NCBI RefSeq assembly: GCF_015477605.1
Contig: NZ_JADLQX010000013.1
Span: 1 to 64,000 of the forward strand
Length of the DNA stretch: 64,000 nucleotides
Source of the DNA: Nocardia amamiensis
GTDB taxonomy: Bacteria; Actinomycetota; Actinomycetes; Mycobacteriales; Mycobacteriaceae
Direction of reading: 5' to 3'
Part shown: in pieces, positions 8,607 to 17,992 of the stretch
Layout of the letters: every line of letters starts with the position of its first letter
Numbering within the stretch: the stretch's first letter is position 1
Translations under genes and position numbers: made by a program
The notes under the pieces: generated by a model
The model's input: the letters and a program-made list of their open reading frames with translations, nothing else
Database searches by the model: none
Told to the model about the DNA's origin: nothing

Positions 8607-9617
8607 TCACGGCGGATCCGTGATCGCCGGCGATCCCGCATCGGCCGCGGTCGCGTGCCGGTGGCGCAGCTCGCCGCGCAGGCGGTGCCAGCACGCTGCC
8701 GGTGGAATCAGCGCACTGCTCAGCACCATTCGGCCGATTTCGCCAGGCGTGCGGGGCCCGGGCGCGATCCGGCGCGCCGCGAATTCGCCGGTCAGCGTCG
8801 TCCAGATCGCCGCGAACGCCAGGGCGGAGCGTTTGCGGCCCACGGCGCCGAGCGCCATGGCCACCGTCCCCGCAGCCGTGGTGAGCGTGTGGCGAGGGAG
8901 GAGTCCGCGGCCTTCGCCGATGCGCTGACGCCACCGACGGCCGTACTTCCGCCGCAGCAACGCGTTGTCGGCGTTCCCGCGTTGTGCTCGCACACTGGCC
9001 ATGGGCCCCGATCCGCGGACCGGGTGGCGAGTGAGCCGCTGGCCGGACGCGATGACGTACCCGGCGAGGCAGACCCGCATCGCCAGATCGGCGTCCTCGC
9101 GGAATGCCCTCGGAAACCGCTCATCGAAGCCGCCGACCGCGGCCAGCGCGGACCGGCGGTAAGCCATGTCCGCTGTGATCCACCGCGCGGTGGCCAGTCG
9201 TGCGGTTCCTCGTTCGTCGTCGGTCGGCCGGCGATGCTTCGGCAGCGGAACCTCGATACGGGCCGTGGAGGCCGCCGTTTGCTCATCCAGACCGTGCAGG
9301 TCGTCGGCCAAGCGGGCAGGCCAGTCCGGCGCGGTGAGCACATCGTCGTCCAGGAAAGCGATCCACGTGCCGGAGGCCTGCCGCCAGCCCGCGTTCCTCG
9401 CTGCGGCGGGTCCCCGGCCACCTGAGCGGATGACCCGCACCGGAGGCACCGTGCCGGGCAGCGGTAATTCCCCGTCTCCGGGCCGATCGTCTACCACGAT
9501 GATCTCCCGTGGCTTGGGACCCGCCGCGGTGTCGAGCGACTCGAGCAGCGACCGAAGGCTTTCCCGGCCGGTGGTCGGGATCACGATGCTGTAGTCCACG
9601 GTGTGGTGGCCGTTCAT
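8607..9617 (-). CDS. Glycosyltransferase family 2
   Basis: A 336-residue inverting glycosyltransferase. The GT-A core begins 'YSIVIPTTGRESLRSLLESL' and contains 'REIIVVDDRP', the metal-binding DXD region as 'WIAFLDDDVL', and the 'GGFDERFPRAFREDADLAMR' acceptor/base region with the ED pair. The C-terminal part is basic and has hydrophobic stretches that may lie on the membrane. The ATG at 9617 overlaps the carbamoyltransferase stop (ATGA). The sugar and acceptor are unknown. Confidence 0.9.
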   Translation of the reverse strand: MNGHHTVDYSIVIPTTGRESLRSLLESLDTAAGPKPREIIVVDDRPGDGELPLPGTVPPVRVIRSGGRGPAAARNAGWRQASGTWIAFLDDDVLTAPDWPARLADDLHGLDEQTAASTARIEVPLPKHRRPTDDERGTARLATARWITADMAYRRSALAAVGGFDERFPRAFREDADLAMRVCLAGYVIASGQRLTRHPVRGSGPMASVRAQRGNADNALLRRKYGRRWRQRIGEGRGLLPRHTLTTAAGTVAMALGAVGRKRSALAFAAIWTTLTGEFAARRIAPGPRTPGEIGRMVLSSALIPPAACWHRLRGELRHRHATAADAGSPAITDPP

Positions 9618-11236
9618 CCGCGGCGAACCAGGAATGGGCCGATGGCCAGCAGATCGATCGGGGCGGAACCGAAGCACTCGAGGGCGTCGCGGGGCGAATC
9701 GACCATCGGCCTGCCCGCGGTGTTCAGGCTCGTGTTGATCACCACGGGCAGACCCGTGCGCCGGTCGAACTCCGACAACATTCTTGCCACGACAGGCTTG
9801 GCCACGGGATCGACGGTTTGCACCCGCGCGGTGCCGTCCACATGCGTCACGGCGGGGATCCGTGCGCGCCACGCCGGGGCGACATCGTGGACGAACAGCA
9901 TGTACGGGCTCGGCAACGGTCCGCGTCCGAAAATCTCGGACGCCCGGTCGGCGAGCACCATCGGTGCGAGCGGCCGGAACTGTTCTCGCCCCTTCACATC
10001 GTTGAGGCGTTCGAGATTCTCCGACCGGCCGGGATGCGCGAGTAGCGAGCGATGCCCGAGTGCGCGCGGGCCGAATTCGGCGCGGCCCTGGAACCAGGCC
10101 ACGACTCGGTCCTCCGCGAGCGCTTGCGCCACGTCGGCCGCGATGTCGTCGGACCTGATGTACCTCAGCTTCGCCGTGCGGAGAACGGTTTCCAGCTCCG
10201 AGTCGGTCCACTCGCGGCCGAGGTCGGCGCCCCGCATCGGGGCGACACGCTCACCCAACTCGGCCGCCAATTGGAGCGCGGCACCCAGCGCGGTGCCCGC
10301 GTCACCCGCCGCAGGCTGCACCCAGATCCGTTCGTAGGGGCCTTCGGCGTGCAGCCGGGTGTTGGCCACGCAGTTCAGCGCGGTGCCACCGGCCAGCGTG
10401 AGGTTCCGCTGTCCGGTCTGCCGATGCAGCCAGGAAGTCAACTCCAACAACACCTCTTCGAGCCGTCGCTGAACGCTCGCGGCGAGGTCGGCATGGTCCG
10501 GGCCGAGCTCACCGCCGGTAACGGCGGGTACGAAGCGTTCCCAGTCCACGGGTTCGGTGCGGAAGCCACCGTCACCGGTGGCATACACGAATTCCCGGAA
10601 CCGGTCGAGGAACCGGGGCATGCCATAGGAGGCGATGGCCATCACCTTGTATTCGTCGCTCGACCGGGCGAATCCGAGATGTGCGGTGAGGTCCTCGTAC
10701 ATCAGCCCGAGTGAGTGCGGCAGCTGCTGGGACGCCAATTCCACGAACTTGCCGTCTCGGTATTCTCCGGCGAGATAGGAATGGCTTTCGCCGCGTCCAT
10801 CGGCCACCAGGACCGCCGAGTCACCGAACGGGGCCGCGAGCGCCGCGGACGCGGCATGCGCCAGGTGATGTCGTACGAATCGCACGATCGTGGGATCGAG
10901 ACCGGGCAGTGCGGCCTGGAGAAAAGCAGGCGCTCGGAATGCGTAGTCCGTGCGGGTCCCTTCGCTTTTCCGGTCCAAACCGCCGAGCGAATGATCGACC
11001 AGCCTCGGGTCGTAGGAGTAGCCCACCGCGTCGAGCTGATCGGGACGTAGTCCCGCTCGGTCCAGGCACCATGCGGCCGCGTGCTCGGGCAATTCCCACG
11101 CGGAGAACGGCACCGGCCGCTTGCCGTGCTTGCGTCGGGTGAACCGCTCTTCCTCGGCGGCAGCGACGATTTCGCCGTCCACGATCAGGGCAGCAGCAGG
11201 ATCGTGGAATATCGCGTTGATTCCGAGAATGCGCAC
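9614..11236 (-). CDS. Carbamoyltransferase (NodU/CmcH family)
   Basis: A 540-residue protein. The N-terminal actin-like part has 'ILGINAIFHDPAAALI', 'EEERFTRRKHGKR' and 'HHLAHAASAA'. The C-terminal Sua5-like part has 'VAWFQGRAEFGPRALGHRSLLAHP' and 'NTSLNTAGRPMV'. Relatives such as NodU, CmcH and TobZ move a carbamoyl group from carbamoyl phosphate, through carbamoyl-AMP, to a hydroxyl of a sugar or antibiotic. The GTG at 11236 is preceded by AAAGGCGG. In this cluster it probably decorates the glycan or glycoside being built; the acceptor is inferred only from context. Confidence 0.93.
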   Translation of the reverse strand: MRILGINAIFHDPAAALIVDGEIVAAAEEERFTRRKHGKRPVPFSAWELPEHAAAWCLDRAGLRPDQLDAVGYSYDPRLVDHSLGGLDRKSEGTRTDYAFRAPAFLQAALPGLDPTIVRFVRHHLAHAASAALAAPFGDSAVLVADGRGESHSYLAGEYRDGKFVELASQQLPHSLGLMYEDLTAHLGFARSSDEYKVMAIASYGMPRFLDRFREFVYATGDGGFRTEPVDWERFVPAVTGGELGPDHADLAASVQRRLEEVLLELTSWLHRQTGQRNLTLAGGTALNCVANTRLHAEGPYERIWVQPAAGDAGTALGAALQLAAELGERVAPMRGADLGREWTDSELETVLRTAKLRYIRSDDIAADVAQALAEDRVVAWFQGRAEFGPRALGHRSLLAHPGRSENLERLNDVKGREQFRPLAPMVLADRASEIFGRGPLPSPYMLFVHDVAPAWRARIPAVTHVDGTARVQTVDPVAKPVVARMLSEFDRRTGLPVVINTSLNTAGRPMVDSPRDALECFGSAPIDLLAIGPFLVRRG

Positions 11237-11333
11237 GGGCCGCCTTTCTGTCGAGACGCGGGACCTCTCGGTCTGCCCGCTGACGTATAGGGGGGCGCTA
11301 CCCGCCGCGGGCACCACTAAACCGACGTGCTGA

Positions 11334-12299
11334 TCAGCGCAGCGACTGTTCCGCCGACACGGCCGCGCTCCCGGCGAACCAGTCGATCGTGCGGCGCAGC
11401 CCTTCGGCCCGGTCGACCAATGGCCACCAGCCCAGTTCCCGCCTGGCCAGCGAGATGTCCGGGCAGCGCCGCTTCGGATCATCGATCGCGCCGTCGACAT
11501 ACCGCACAGTGGACCGGCTGCCGGTCACCGTTCGGATTTCCTCGGCGAGGCGCCGCACGGAGACCTCATGCGGATTGCCGATGTTGACCGGTCCCGGATG
11601 GTCGCTGGACGCCAGGGCGAGCAGGCCGCGCACCGTGTCGTCGACGTAACACAGCGAGCGGGTCTGCTCGCCGGTTCCCGCGATGGTGAGTGGTGCGTCC
11701 GACAGCGCCTGAGCGATGAATGTGGGCACCATTCGGCCGTCGTCGGTACGCATTCGCGGACCGTAGGTGTTGAAAATCCGGGCGATTCCGGTATTCACAC
11801 CTCGTTCCCGGCGAAACGCCATCGTCAAAGCCTCGGCATACCGTTTCGCCTCGTCGTAGACGCTGCGCGGACCAATCGGATTGACGTGGCCCCAGTAATT
11901 CTCGGGCTGCGGGTGGACAGCCGGGTCGCCGTATACCTCGCTCGTCGACGCGAGCACGAATCGAGCTCGATTCCGCTCGGCCAGGTCGAGGGCGTTGGCG
12001 GTCCCGAGTGAACCGGCTCGTAGCGTCTCGATCGGCAGCCGTAGGTAGTCCGGAGGCGATGCGGCCGACGCGAGATGGAAGACGACGTCGAAGCTGCCCC
12101 ACGCGGGCAACGGCTCGGTGACGTCGTGCTGGATGAGGTCGAACTCGGGCCGGTCCAGGAGCCGGGTGACATTGTCCGGTGTGGAGGTTGCGAAGTTGTC
12201 GAGCGCGACCACGGCTGTGCCCGCGTCGAGCAACTGCTCACACAGATGCGATCCGACGAACCCGCAACCGCCGGTGACCAACGCGCGTTCTGCCGTCAT
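11334..12299 (-). CDS. NAD-dependent epimerase/dehydratase, UDP-glucuronate decarboxylase-like
   Basis: A 321-residue extended SDR. It has the Rossmann motif GGCGFVGSHL, the UXS-like 'HLASAASPPDYLRLPIETL', the catalytic 'STSEVYGDP' and 'YDEAKRYAEAL', and 'ARIFNTYGPRM'. These positions match UDP-xylose synthases, which convert UDP-glucuronate to UDP-xylose. With UDP-glucose dehydrogenase in the same operon this makes a two-step UDP-glucose to UDP-xylose route, although a dehydratase role is not excluded. The ATG overlaps the stop of the GT4 gene upstream (ATGA). Confidence 0.85.
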   Translation of the reverse strand: MTAERALVTGGCGFVGSHLCEQLLDAGTAVVALDNFATSTPDNVTRLLDRPEFDLIQHDVTEPLPAWGSFDVVFHLASAASPPDYLRLPIETLRAGSLGTANALDLAERNRARFVLASTSEVYGDPAVHPQPENYWGHVNPIGPRSVYDEAKRYAEALTMAFRRERGVNTGIARIFNTYGPRMRTDDGRMVPTFIAQALSDAPLTIAGTGEQTRSLCYVDDTVRGLLALASSDHPGPVNIGNPHEVSVRRLAEEIRTVTGSRSTVRYVDGAIDDPKRRCPDISLARRELGWWPLVDRAEGLRRTIDWFAGSAAVSAEQSLR

Positions 12300-13264
12300 G
12301 CGGTGACCTCCCCAAGTATGCGATCCCATCGGCGCAGGAAGTCGTCGAGGCCGTAATGCTCCAGCGCGAACTGCCGTCCCGCCTTGCCCGCGAGCACCGC
12401 CAGGTCGGGTTCGTGGAGTAGTTCATGGAACTTCGCGGTGAGCGACGCGACGTCGGTAGAGATGGCACCGGCTTCCGGCGGCACCGCGTTCACGGCCTCG
12501 GTGGTGGCGAGGGCCACTACGGGCATCGCAAGGTGCATGGCTTCGAGGAGAGACAGTCCGAGCGAAGTCCACCGCGCGGTGTGCAGATACACCCTTCTGC
12601 GCGCCATTTCTGGATGCAATGCCGACTGTTCGAAGTCGCCGATTCCGCGAATAGGGTGTCCGGTCGGTCTGGCGGCCGTGTAGCCGTCCGTTCCGATGCC
12701 GTACACATCGACAGGCCCCGCCATCGCGAAGTCGGGCAACAGATCAGTTCCCGTGATCCTTCCGCGCCGCATGGGTTCGTTGATCAGCGCTACGCCGTGC
12801 GGCAGCTCGCCGGTGTACAGCGCGCCGGGATCCACAATGCCGTGTGGCACCACGCGGGTGGGCGCGCTTCCGTTGTCCCACATCAGGTCATTGAAATGGG
12901 TTACGTGCACGATCGGGATGGCGGCGCGATCCGCGAGGGGATGCCTGGTGGTCGCGGCACTGGGACGCGGAGCGTTGTGCTCGACATAGACGGCCGGAAT
13001 GTCGGCGCCAGGACGACGACCGAGCCAGCGCTCGGTGAGGTCGATTTCCTCCGGGCGCTGGAGAACGACCACGTCCGGCTCGGTTTCGCGCAACGCACCC
13101 GCGGGCACCTCCTCGGCGGACGGCCAGTCGCGGCCGCACCGCCCGCGGCCCCACGGCCCGCCGCCGCCCAGCACCGGGATCAGGTAACGGTGCGGTCCCT
13201 GGACGAACGACGTCGTCCAGGAGCCGTGCACGTGCCACAGCAGCACGTCGAGCCGTTCGGCCAT
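12296..13264 (-). CDS. Glycosyltransferase family 4 (GT-B)
   Basis: A 322-residue GT-B protein. It starts at 'MAERLDVLLWHVHGSW' and contains 'PVDVYGIG' and the donor-site motif 'TARWTSLGLSLLEAMHLAMPVVAL', in which the conserved glutamate sits as in GT4 enzymes. It is the first gene of the leftward glycan operon, facing the aldehyde dehydrogenase gene across 142 bases. The N-terminal half is short for GT4, but the fold signatures are clear. The donor is unknown. Confidence 0.87.
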   Translation of the reverse strand: MAERLDVLLWHVHGSWTTSFVQGPHRYLIPVLGGGGPWGRGRCGRDWPSAEEVPAGALRETEPDVVVLQRPEEIDLTERWLGRRPGADIPAVYVEHNAPRPSAATTRHPLADRAAIPIVHVTHFNDLMWDNGSAPTRVVPHGIVDPGALYTGELPHGVALINEPMRRGRITGTDLLPDFAMAGPVDVYGIGTDGYTAARPTGHPIRGIGDFEQSALHPEMARRRVYLHTARWTSLGLSLLEAMHLAMPVVALATTEAVNAVPPEAGAISTDVASLTAKFHELLHEPDLAVLAGKAGRQFALEHYGLDDFLRRWDRILGEVTA

Positions 13265-13406
13265 GTCGGTAGCTCTTGCCTCTTGCCGCTCGATCAAACC
13301 TGGCGTCGTCGGGTATCGCCGCGTGCCCGGCATTTGCCCCACAGCAGCGCCGCGCCTGTCGCGACCAACGTGTTTGAACCGTCGGCGGCAGGCAATCGCC
13401 CGCGAT
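13265..13406. promoter_or_regulatory. Shared divergent promoter region of the glycan cluster
   Basis: These 142 bases separate the first genes of the two divergent operons (GT4 leftward, aldehyde dehydrogenase rightward) and so must hold both promoters. I see no obvious repeat or operator. Placement is from gene geometry only. Confidence 0.4.
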
Positions 13407-14798
13407 ATGAGCGGACCGAACGCTGCCACGCTTCCCATCGAACAGGCGACCGAGACGATCGAGATCCTCGATCCCGCTACCGGTGCCACTGTCGGCAAGG
13501 TGCCCATGACCGGTATCGCGGACATCGATCCGAAAGTAGAGCTGGCCAATCGGGTTCAGTCCATGTGGGCGCGCACCCCGGCGCCTGAGCGGGCCGCTGC
13601 GCTCCGTGCGGGCGCCGCCTTGCTTCGCGAGCATGCCGATGAACTCGCCGAGCTCAACCACGTCGAAACCGGACGCCCGCGGTCCGAAAGCAAGGAGGGG
13701 GTGTTGGTCGGCGCCGCGACATTGGAGCAATACGCCGAGCTCGGACCGGTGCACCGGGGAAAGAGCCTGCAGGGAGCTTTCGAAGCGTTCGACCTCATGG
13801 TGTGGGAGCCGCGCGGCGTCGTCGTCGCGCTGACGCCCTGGAACGATCCCGTCGCGGTGTCCTGCGGTTTGCTCGGCGCGGCGCTGGCCACCGGGAACAC
13901 GGTCGTGTACAAGCCGAGCGAACGCGCGCCGCATACCGGCGGTCTGCTGGGCGATCTGCTCGCCCGTGGGCTGCCGGAGGGTGTTCTGCAGACGATGCAA
14001 GGCGATGGGAGGATCGGCGCACTGCTCGCCGCACGCGGGGATGTGGACGTCGTCGCACACGTCGGCAGCACCGCCACGGGACGGTCGATCGCGAAAAGCG
14101 TTGCGGCGACCGGCGCCAAGGCATTGCTGGAAAACGGCGGCAATGACGCCCTCGTCGTCGACGCCGGTGTGGATCCCGTGTGGGCCGCCGGACAGGCGGC
14201 GCTGGGCGCGTTCGCGAACTCCGGCCAGGTCTGCGTGTCCGTCGAACGGATCTTCGTGCACCGGGACGCCGCGGAGGCCTTTCTGGCGGCGCTGGTCGCC
14301 GAAGCCGAGTCCCGGACGTTGGCGCCGTTGGTCGACCGGCGCCATCGCGATCAGGTCCACGCCCACGTACGCGATGCGATGGACCACGGGGCCGAATTGC
14401 TGACGGGTGGTGTCGTGCCGGACGGGGCCGGTGCGCACTATCCGGCCACCGTGCTGGCGCGCTGCGACCCGAATATGCGGATCATGCGGGAAGAGACATT
14501 CGGTCCGGTCGCGCCGGTACGGGTGGTGGATACCTTCGAAGAGGGCATCGCCGAGGCCGCGAACGACGACTACGGGCTCGCGGCGACCGTACTCACTCCA
14601 TCGATGGCCAATGCCCAGCACGCCTGGCGGGAATTGCCGGTCGGCACGGTGAAGATCAACGCGGTATTCGGTGGGGCGCCCGGCGGAGCGGCTCACCCAC
14701 GGCGGGCCAGCGGAACCGGCTTCGGTTATGGACCCGAATTGCTCGATGAGATGACCCAGACGAAGGTCGTGCACCTGCGTCCGGTGGCGGCCGATTGA
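13407..14798 (+). CDS. Aldehyde dehydrogenase family protein
   Basis: A 463-residue NAD(P)+-dependent aldehyde dehydrogenase. Visible are the 'TPWNDP' oxyanion-site asparagine (Asn146), the 'HVGSTATGRSIAKS' cofactor loop, the general base glutamate in 'LLENGGND' (Glu242), the nucleophile in 'NSGQVCVS' (Cys276), and 'EETFGPVAPV' near the C-terminus. It is slightly shorter than the usual 480-500 residues. It oxidises an aldehyde to an acid. In a glycan cluster it could make a sugar acid or remove an aldehyde intermediate; this is a guess. It heads the rightward operon. Confidence 0.9.
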   Translation: MSGPNAATLPIEQATETIEILDPATGATVGKVPMTGIADIDPKVELANRVQSMWARTPAPERAAALRAGAALLREHADELAELNHVETGRPRSESKEGVLVGAATLEQYAELGPVHRGKSLQGAFEAFDLMVWEPRGVVVALTPWNDPVAVSCGLLGAALATGNTVVYKPSERAPHTGGLLGDLLARGLPEGVLQTMQGDGRIGALLAARGDVDVVAHVGSTATGRSIAKSVAATGAKALLENGGNDALVVDAGVDPVWAAGQAALGAFANSGQVCVSVERIFVHRDAAEAFLAALVAEAESRTLAPLVDRRHRDQVHAHVRDAMDHGAELLTGGVVPDGAGAHYPATVLARCDPNMRIMREETFGPVAPVRVVDTFEEGIAEAANDDYGLAATVLTPSMANAQHAWRELPVGTVKINAVFGGAPGGAAHPRRASGTGFGYGPELLDEMTQTKVVHLRPVAAD

Positions 14799-14826
14799 CT
14801 TGCGGTGCACCGGGTATCCGCCGGAC

Positions 14827-15714
14827 ATGCGGGTACTTGTCACCGGGTGGCCCAGCTTTGTGCACGGGGAAGCGACGGCCGGGGATGTCTTGAGCATGAG
14901 CCGGGTGTGCGACGCTCTCGCATCCGCCGAAATACCCCATGACACGGCGTGGAGTCCCGGCTTCCGTTCCGATGCGTTGCATCTGGACGACGCCGACCCG
15001 GGACGCTATTCGCACCTGGTGTTCGTGTGCGGACCTGCCCGCGGGGAGCAGGTGCGCTTCCTGCACAGACGGTATGCGAACTGCCGGCGCATCGCGGTGG
15101 GGGTTTCCGTTCTCGATCCGGCCGACGCGGCGGTCACCGGGTTCCACCGCGTCTTGGCGCGCGACGGTCCGTCCACCGCGCGACCGGACATGGCCGTCGC
15201 GGCGTCCACGGTGCCCGTTCCGGTGGTGGGCGTCGTATTCGCGCCCGGTCAGGCCGAATACGGCGCGGCCCGTCGTCATCGGTCGGTGCATCGGGCGTTG
15301 ATGCGCTGGCTCCGCGATCTCGACTGCGCGCGACTACCGATCGATACCCGGCTGGCCCCCGATGACTGGCGCCAATGCCGTACACCCGACCAGCTCACGT
15401 CGGTGTTCTCCCGCCTCGACGCGGTGATCACCACTCGCCTGCACGGCTTGGTGCTTGGCCTGCGGGCCGGTGTCCCGGTTCTCGCGGTGGATCCCATCGC
15501 GGGCGGAGGGAAGGTCACCGCGCAGGCAGGGGCACTGAACTGGCCCGCGCTGGTCTCCGCAGAGCAAACCGTCGACCCCGGCGCGTTCGACCGTTGGTGG
15601 CGCTGGTGTCTGTCCCCGGCGGGGCGCGAACGTGCGCGGCGACGGGAGTTCCCCGCGGCCGACGCCTTGACCCGGGACCTGCTCGACGAGCTGCTCATCG
15701 GCCGGTCGGCGTGA
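14827..15714 (+). CDS. Polysaccharide pyruvyl transferase family protein
   Basis: About 295 residues. The C-terminal segment 'SRLDAVITTRLHGLVLGLRAGVPVLAVDPIAGGGKV' is the signature of the PS_pyruv_trans domain (GT-B-like fold). The family adds ketal pyruvate to sugars of exopolysaccharides and secondary cell-wall polymers, giving negative charge. The N-terminal half is divergent. The ATG at 14827 is the first credible start, and an upstream TTG in frame is possible. Its TGA overlaps the GTG of the next glycosyltransferase. I am confident of the family, less so of the actual donor. Confidence 0.75.
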   Translation: MRVLVTGWPSFVHGEATAGDVLSMSRVCDALASAEIPHDTAWSPGFRSDALHLDDADPGRYSHLVFVCGPARGEQVRFLHRRYANCRRIAVGVSVLDPADAAVTGFHRVLARDGPSTARPDMAVAASTVPVPVVGVVFAPGQAEYGAARRHRSVHRALMRWLRDLDCARLPIDTRLAPDDWRQCRTPDQLTSVFSRLDAVITTRLHGLVLGLRAGVPVLAVDPIAGGGKVTAQAGALNWPALVSAEQTVDPGAFDRWWRWCLSPAGRERARRREFPAADALTRDLLDELLIGRSA

Positions 15715-16595
15715 GTACTCGGAGCCTGGCGAAGACGACTGTCGTCATCGCCACCCGCAACCGCGCTTCCGAGTTGGCCCGTACCTTGACCGAGTTACGC
15801 GCGCTTCGTCCGCGTCCCGCGATTGTGGTGCTGGACAACGCTTCCGTCGACGACACCGTCGGCGCGGCGGAGAAATTCCCTGATGTGCGAGTTGTCCGCC
15901 TGTCCCGCAATCTCGGCGCGGCTGCGCGCAACCTCGGCGTCGCGATCGCCCGGACACCCTACGTCGCTTTCAGCGATGACGATTCATGGTGGGCCGGTGA
16001 CGCGCTCCCCGAAGCAGAGCGGGTGCTGGACGCCTATCCACAGCTGGGCCTGGTAGCGGGACGCACGCTCGTCGGGGCCGACCACCGTGACGACCCGGTC
16101 AACGAACTGATGGCGACCAGCCCGCTCGGGCACCAGCCTGACCTGCCGGGTCCATCGGTTCTCGGCTTCCTCGCCTGTGCGGCGATCGTCCGGAGGGAGG
16201 CGTACCTGCAGGCCGCCGGGTTCAGTCCGCTGCTGCATTTCGGTGCCGAAGAACGGTTGCTGTCACTAGACCTGGCGGCCTCTGGCTGGCACCTCTGTTA
16301 CGTGGCGGACGTGCGCGCCCACCACCACCCGTCGAAGCGGCGACCACCGCAGGCCTGGCGCACGCGGGTCGAACAGCGCAACAACGCGTTGATCGCCTGG
16401 ATGCGACGGCCGCTGCGGCGGTGCGCGGCCGAGTCCGCCGGCCTGCTGTGTCGTGCGGTGCGTGATCCTGGCACGTTGCTGGCGATCGGGGGGATCATTC
16501 GCCGCCTGCCGAGGGCATTGGCACAGCGGCGTCGCCTGCCGCCGGAGATAGAACGCCTGGCCAGGACGCTGGAACTCGCCGAGGGAAGGAAGTGA
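15711..16595 (+). CDS. Glycosyltransferase family 2
   Basis: A 294-residue GT2. Its core is 'TTVVIATRNRASELARTL', 'PAIVVLDNASVDDT', 'GAAARNLGVAIARTPYVAF', the DXD equivalent 'SDDDSWW', and 'FGAEERLLSLDLAASGWHLCY'. The GTG start overlaps the previous stop (GTGA). The next gene is a close paralogue in the same order of motifs, so the pair arose by tandem duplication and may add two successive sugars. The arginine-rich C-terminus could sit at the membrane. Confidence 0.9.
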   Translation: MSTRSLAKTTVVIATRNRASELARTLTELRALRPRPAIVVLDNASVDDTVGAAEKFPDVRVVRLSRNLGAAARNLGVAIARTPYVAFSDDDSWWAGDALPEAERVLDAYPQLGLVAGRTLVGADHRDDPVNELMATSPLGHQPDLPGPSVLGFLACAAIVRREAYLQAAGFSPLLHFGAEERLLSLDLAASGWHLCYVADVRAHHHPSKRRPPQAWRTRVEQRNNALIAWMRRPLRRCAAESAGLLCRAVRDPGTLLAIGGIIRRLPRALAQRRRLPPEIERLARTLELAEGRK

Positions 16596-16599
16596 CCGG

Positions 16600-17496
16600 A
16601 TGGCTCCGCAACGAATGACGGTCGTCATGATCACCCGCGACCGGCGCGAACAACTGCTGGAGACGCTGGCGCACATGACCGCGCTTGCCGACGCGGCGCC
16701 GGTCATCCTCGTCGACAACGGATCCACGGACGGCACTGCCGACGCGGTCGCCGCGGCGTTCCCCGCCGTAGAGCTCATCCGCTCGCCGGAGAATCTGGGT
16801 GCGGTGGCCAGGAACATCGCGGTCGAGCGGGTGGCCACGCCTTATGTGGCGTTCTGTGATGACGACACCCGGTGGCAGCCGGGCGCCTTGACCCGCGCCG
16901 CCGATCTGCTCGACCGGTACCCCGGCCTGGGTTCGGTGACCGGACGATGCCTGGTCGCGCCGGACCTGCGCGAGGATCCGATCACGCCGGAACTGCGCTA
17001 TTCACCGGTTCCCGGGCCCGATTGGCTGCCGGGTCCCGCTCTGCTCGGCGTGATGGCAGCGCTGTCCGCCTTCCGGGTCAGCGCGTTCCGGCGGGTCGGC
17101 GGTTTCTCCCGACGATTGTGGTTCGGCGGCGAAGAGGAATTGCTGGCCCTCGACCTCGCGGCGCATGGCTGGTGGATGTGCTGGGTAGAGGACATGCTGA
17201 TCCATCACGAGCCGTCAACCACGCGCGATCCGACCCATCGCCGTCGACTCGGTATCCGGAACACCCTGTGGACGCTGTGGTTGCGCCGCCCGGCCCGAAG
17301 CGCCGCCCGGCGGACGGCCGCGGTGCTCAGGTCGGCCCCGGCCGACCGGACAACGGCCGCGGCTGTCGTCGAGACACTGCGTGGACTACCCTGGGTGCTG
17401 CGCGAACGAAAAGTCTTGCCGCCGCGCGTGGAGTCCGGCCTCGTTCTGTTGGAAGAATCCCAGCGCCGTTCGCTCGCGCGTCGCTACGTGGGCTGA
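16600..17496 (+). CDS. Glycosyltransferase family 2, paralogue of the preceding gene
   Basis: A 298-residue GT2 that mirrors its neighbour: 'TVVMITRDRREQLLETL', 'VILVDNGSTDGT', 'NLGAVARNIAVERVATPYVAFCDDDTRW', 'WFGGEEELLALDLAAHGWWMCW', and an arginine-rich C-terminal helix region. The last gene of the rightward glycan operon, it starts four bases after the previous stop. The shared EE pair after 'FGxEE' replaces the ED motif of many GT2 enzymes. Donor and acceptor are unknown. Confidence 0.9.
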   Translation: MAPQRMTVVMITRDRREQLLETLAHMTALADAAPVILVDNGSTDGTADAVAAAFPAVELIRSPENLGAVARNIAVERVATPYVAFCDDDTRWQPGALTRAADLLDRYPGLGSVTGRCLVAPDLREDPITPELRYSPVPGPDWLPGPALLGVMAALSAFRVSAFRRVGGFSRRLWFGGEEELLALDLAAHGWWMCWVEDMLIHHEPSTTRDPTHRRRLGIRNTLWTLWLRRPARSAARRTAAVLRSAPADRTTAAAVVETLRGLPWVLRERKVLPPRVESGLVLLEESQRRSLARRYVG

Positions 17497-17511
17497 GGTT
17501 CGCCGCTCCCG

Positions 17512-17665
17512 CACCGATCACACCCTCGCCGCTGATGTGACCGCTCGCGACATCGCTTATCAACTTCTCGGACTCATCCGCATCGCGCAGCTGATCCCGG
17601 AATCGGAACCGAGCGCGATCGGGCACCATGTAGAACTCGCGCTACGTGGCCTGGCCGCGAAGTAG
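17512..17665 (+). pseudogene. Possible 3' remnant of a TetR-family regulator
   Basis: About 50 codons before a TAG read 'DVTARDIAYQLLGLIRIAQL' and then 'HVELALRGLAA', which looks like the C-terminal ligand-domain end of TetR/AcrR regulators. No DNA-binding part precedes it; the frame runs back into the glycosyltransferase in another phase. It may be what is left of a repressor of the MFS exporter downstream. The call rests on pattern recognition only. Confidence 0.35.
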
Positions 17666-17992
17666 CCGCGATACAGCCGTTCCGGTGTCGATGATCGTGG
17701 TCGCGCTGGAGATGCCGTCCGGCGGAGATGGCGTCGGGAGATGGGTGACGAGGCTCACGATCCGGTATCGGCGGATCCTGGGAAACTTGCTGACCAGCAA
17801 CTTCACGTAGGGTGCGCGGCGAGTTGGTGGAAAATCTGCTGGTTTGTGTCGGTGCCGACCGGAATACTGGCGCGCGCCCGATGAGTTCGAGCAGCCGATC
17901 CCGTCTCAACGACTGTGGCGCCGGGACGCGATCCGGTGACTCGGCAACGGGCCACATATTTCCTGACCCTGTCCATGTTCCGGAGGTATCCG
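17666..17992. other. Intergenic region upstream of the MFS exporter
   Basis: About 330 bases with no credible complete gene. On the minus strand near 17660-17806 there is a protein-like stretch without a start ('LLVSKFPRIRRYRIVSLVTH'), possibly another gene remnant. The promoter of the exporter should lie here. Its ribosome site CGGAGGT is five bases before the ATG at 17993. Confidence 0.4.

Noticed and set aside
12888..14945. 685-codon minus-strand frame opposite the aldehyde dehydrogenase
   Set aside because: High-GC shadow: the plus strand carries a full ALDH with catalytic Glu and Cys, and the minus product has no recognisable domain.
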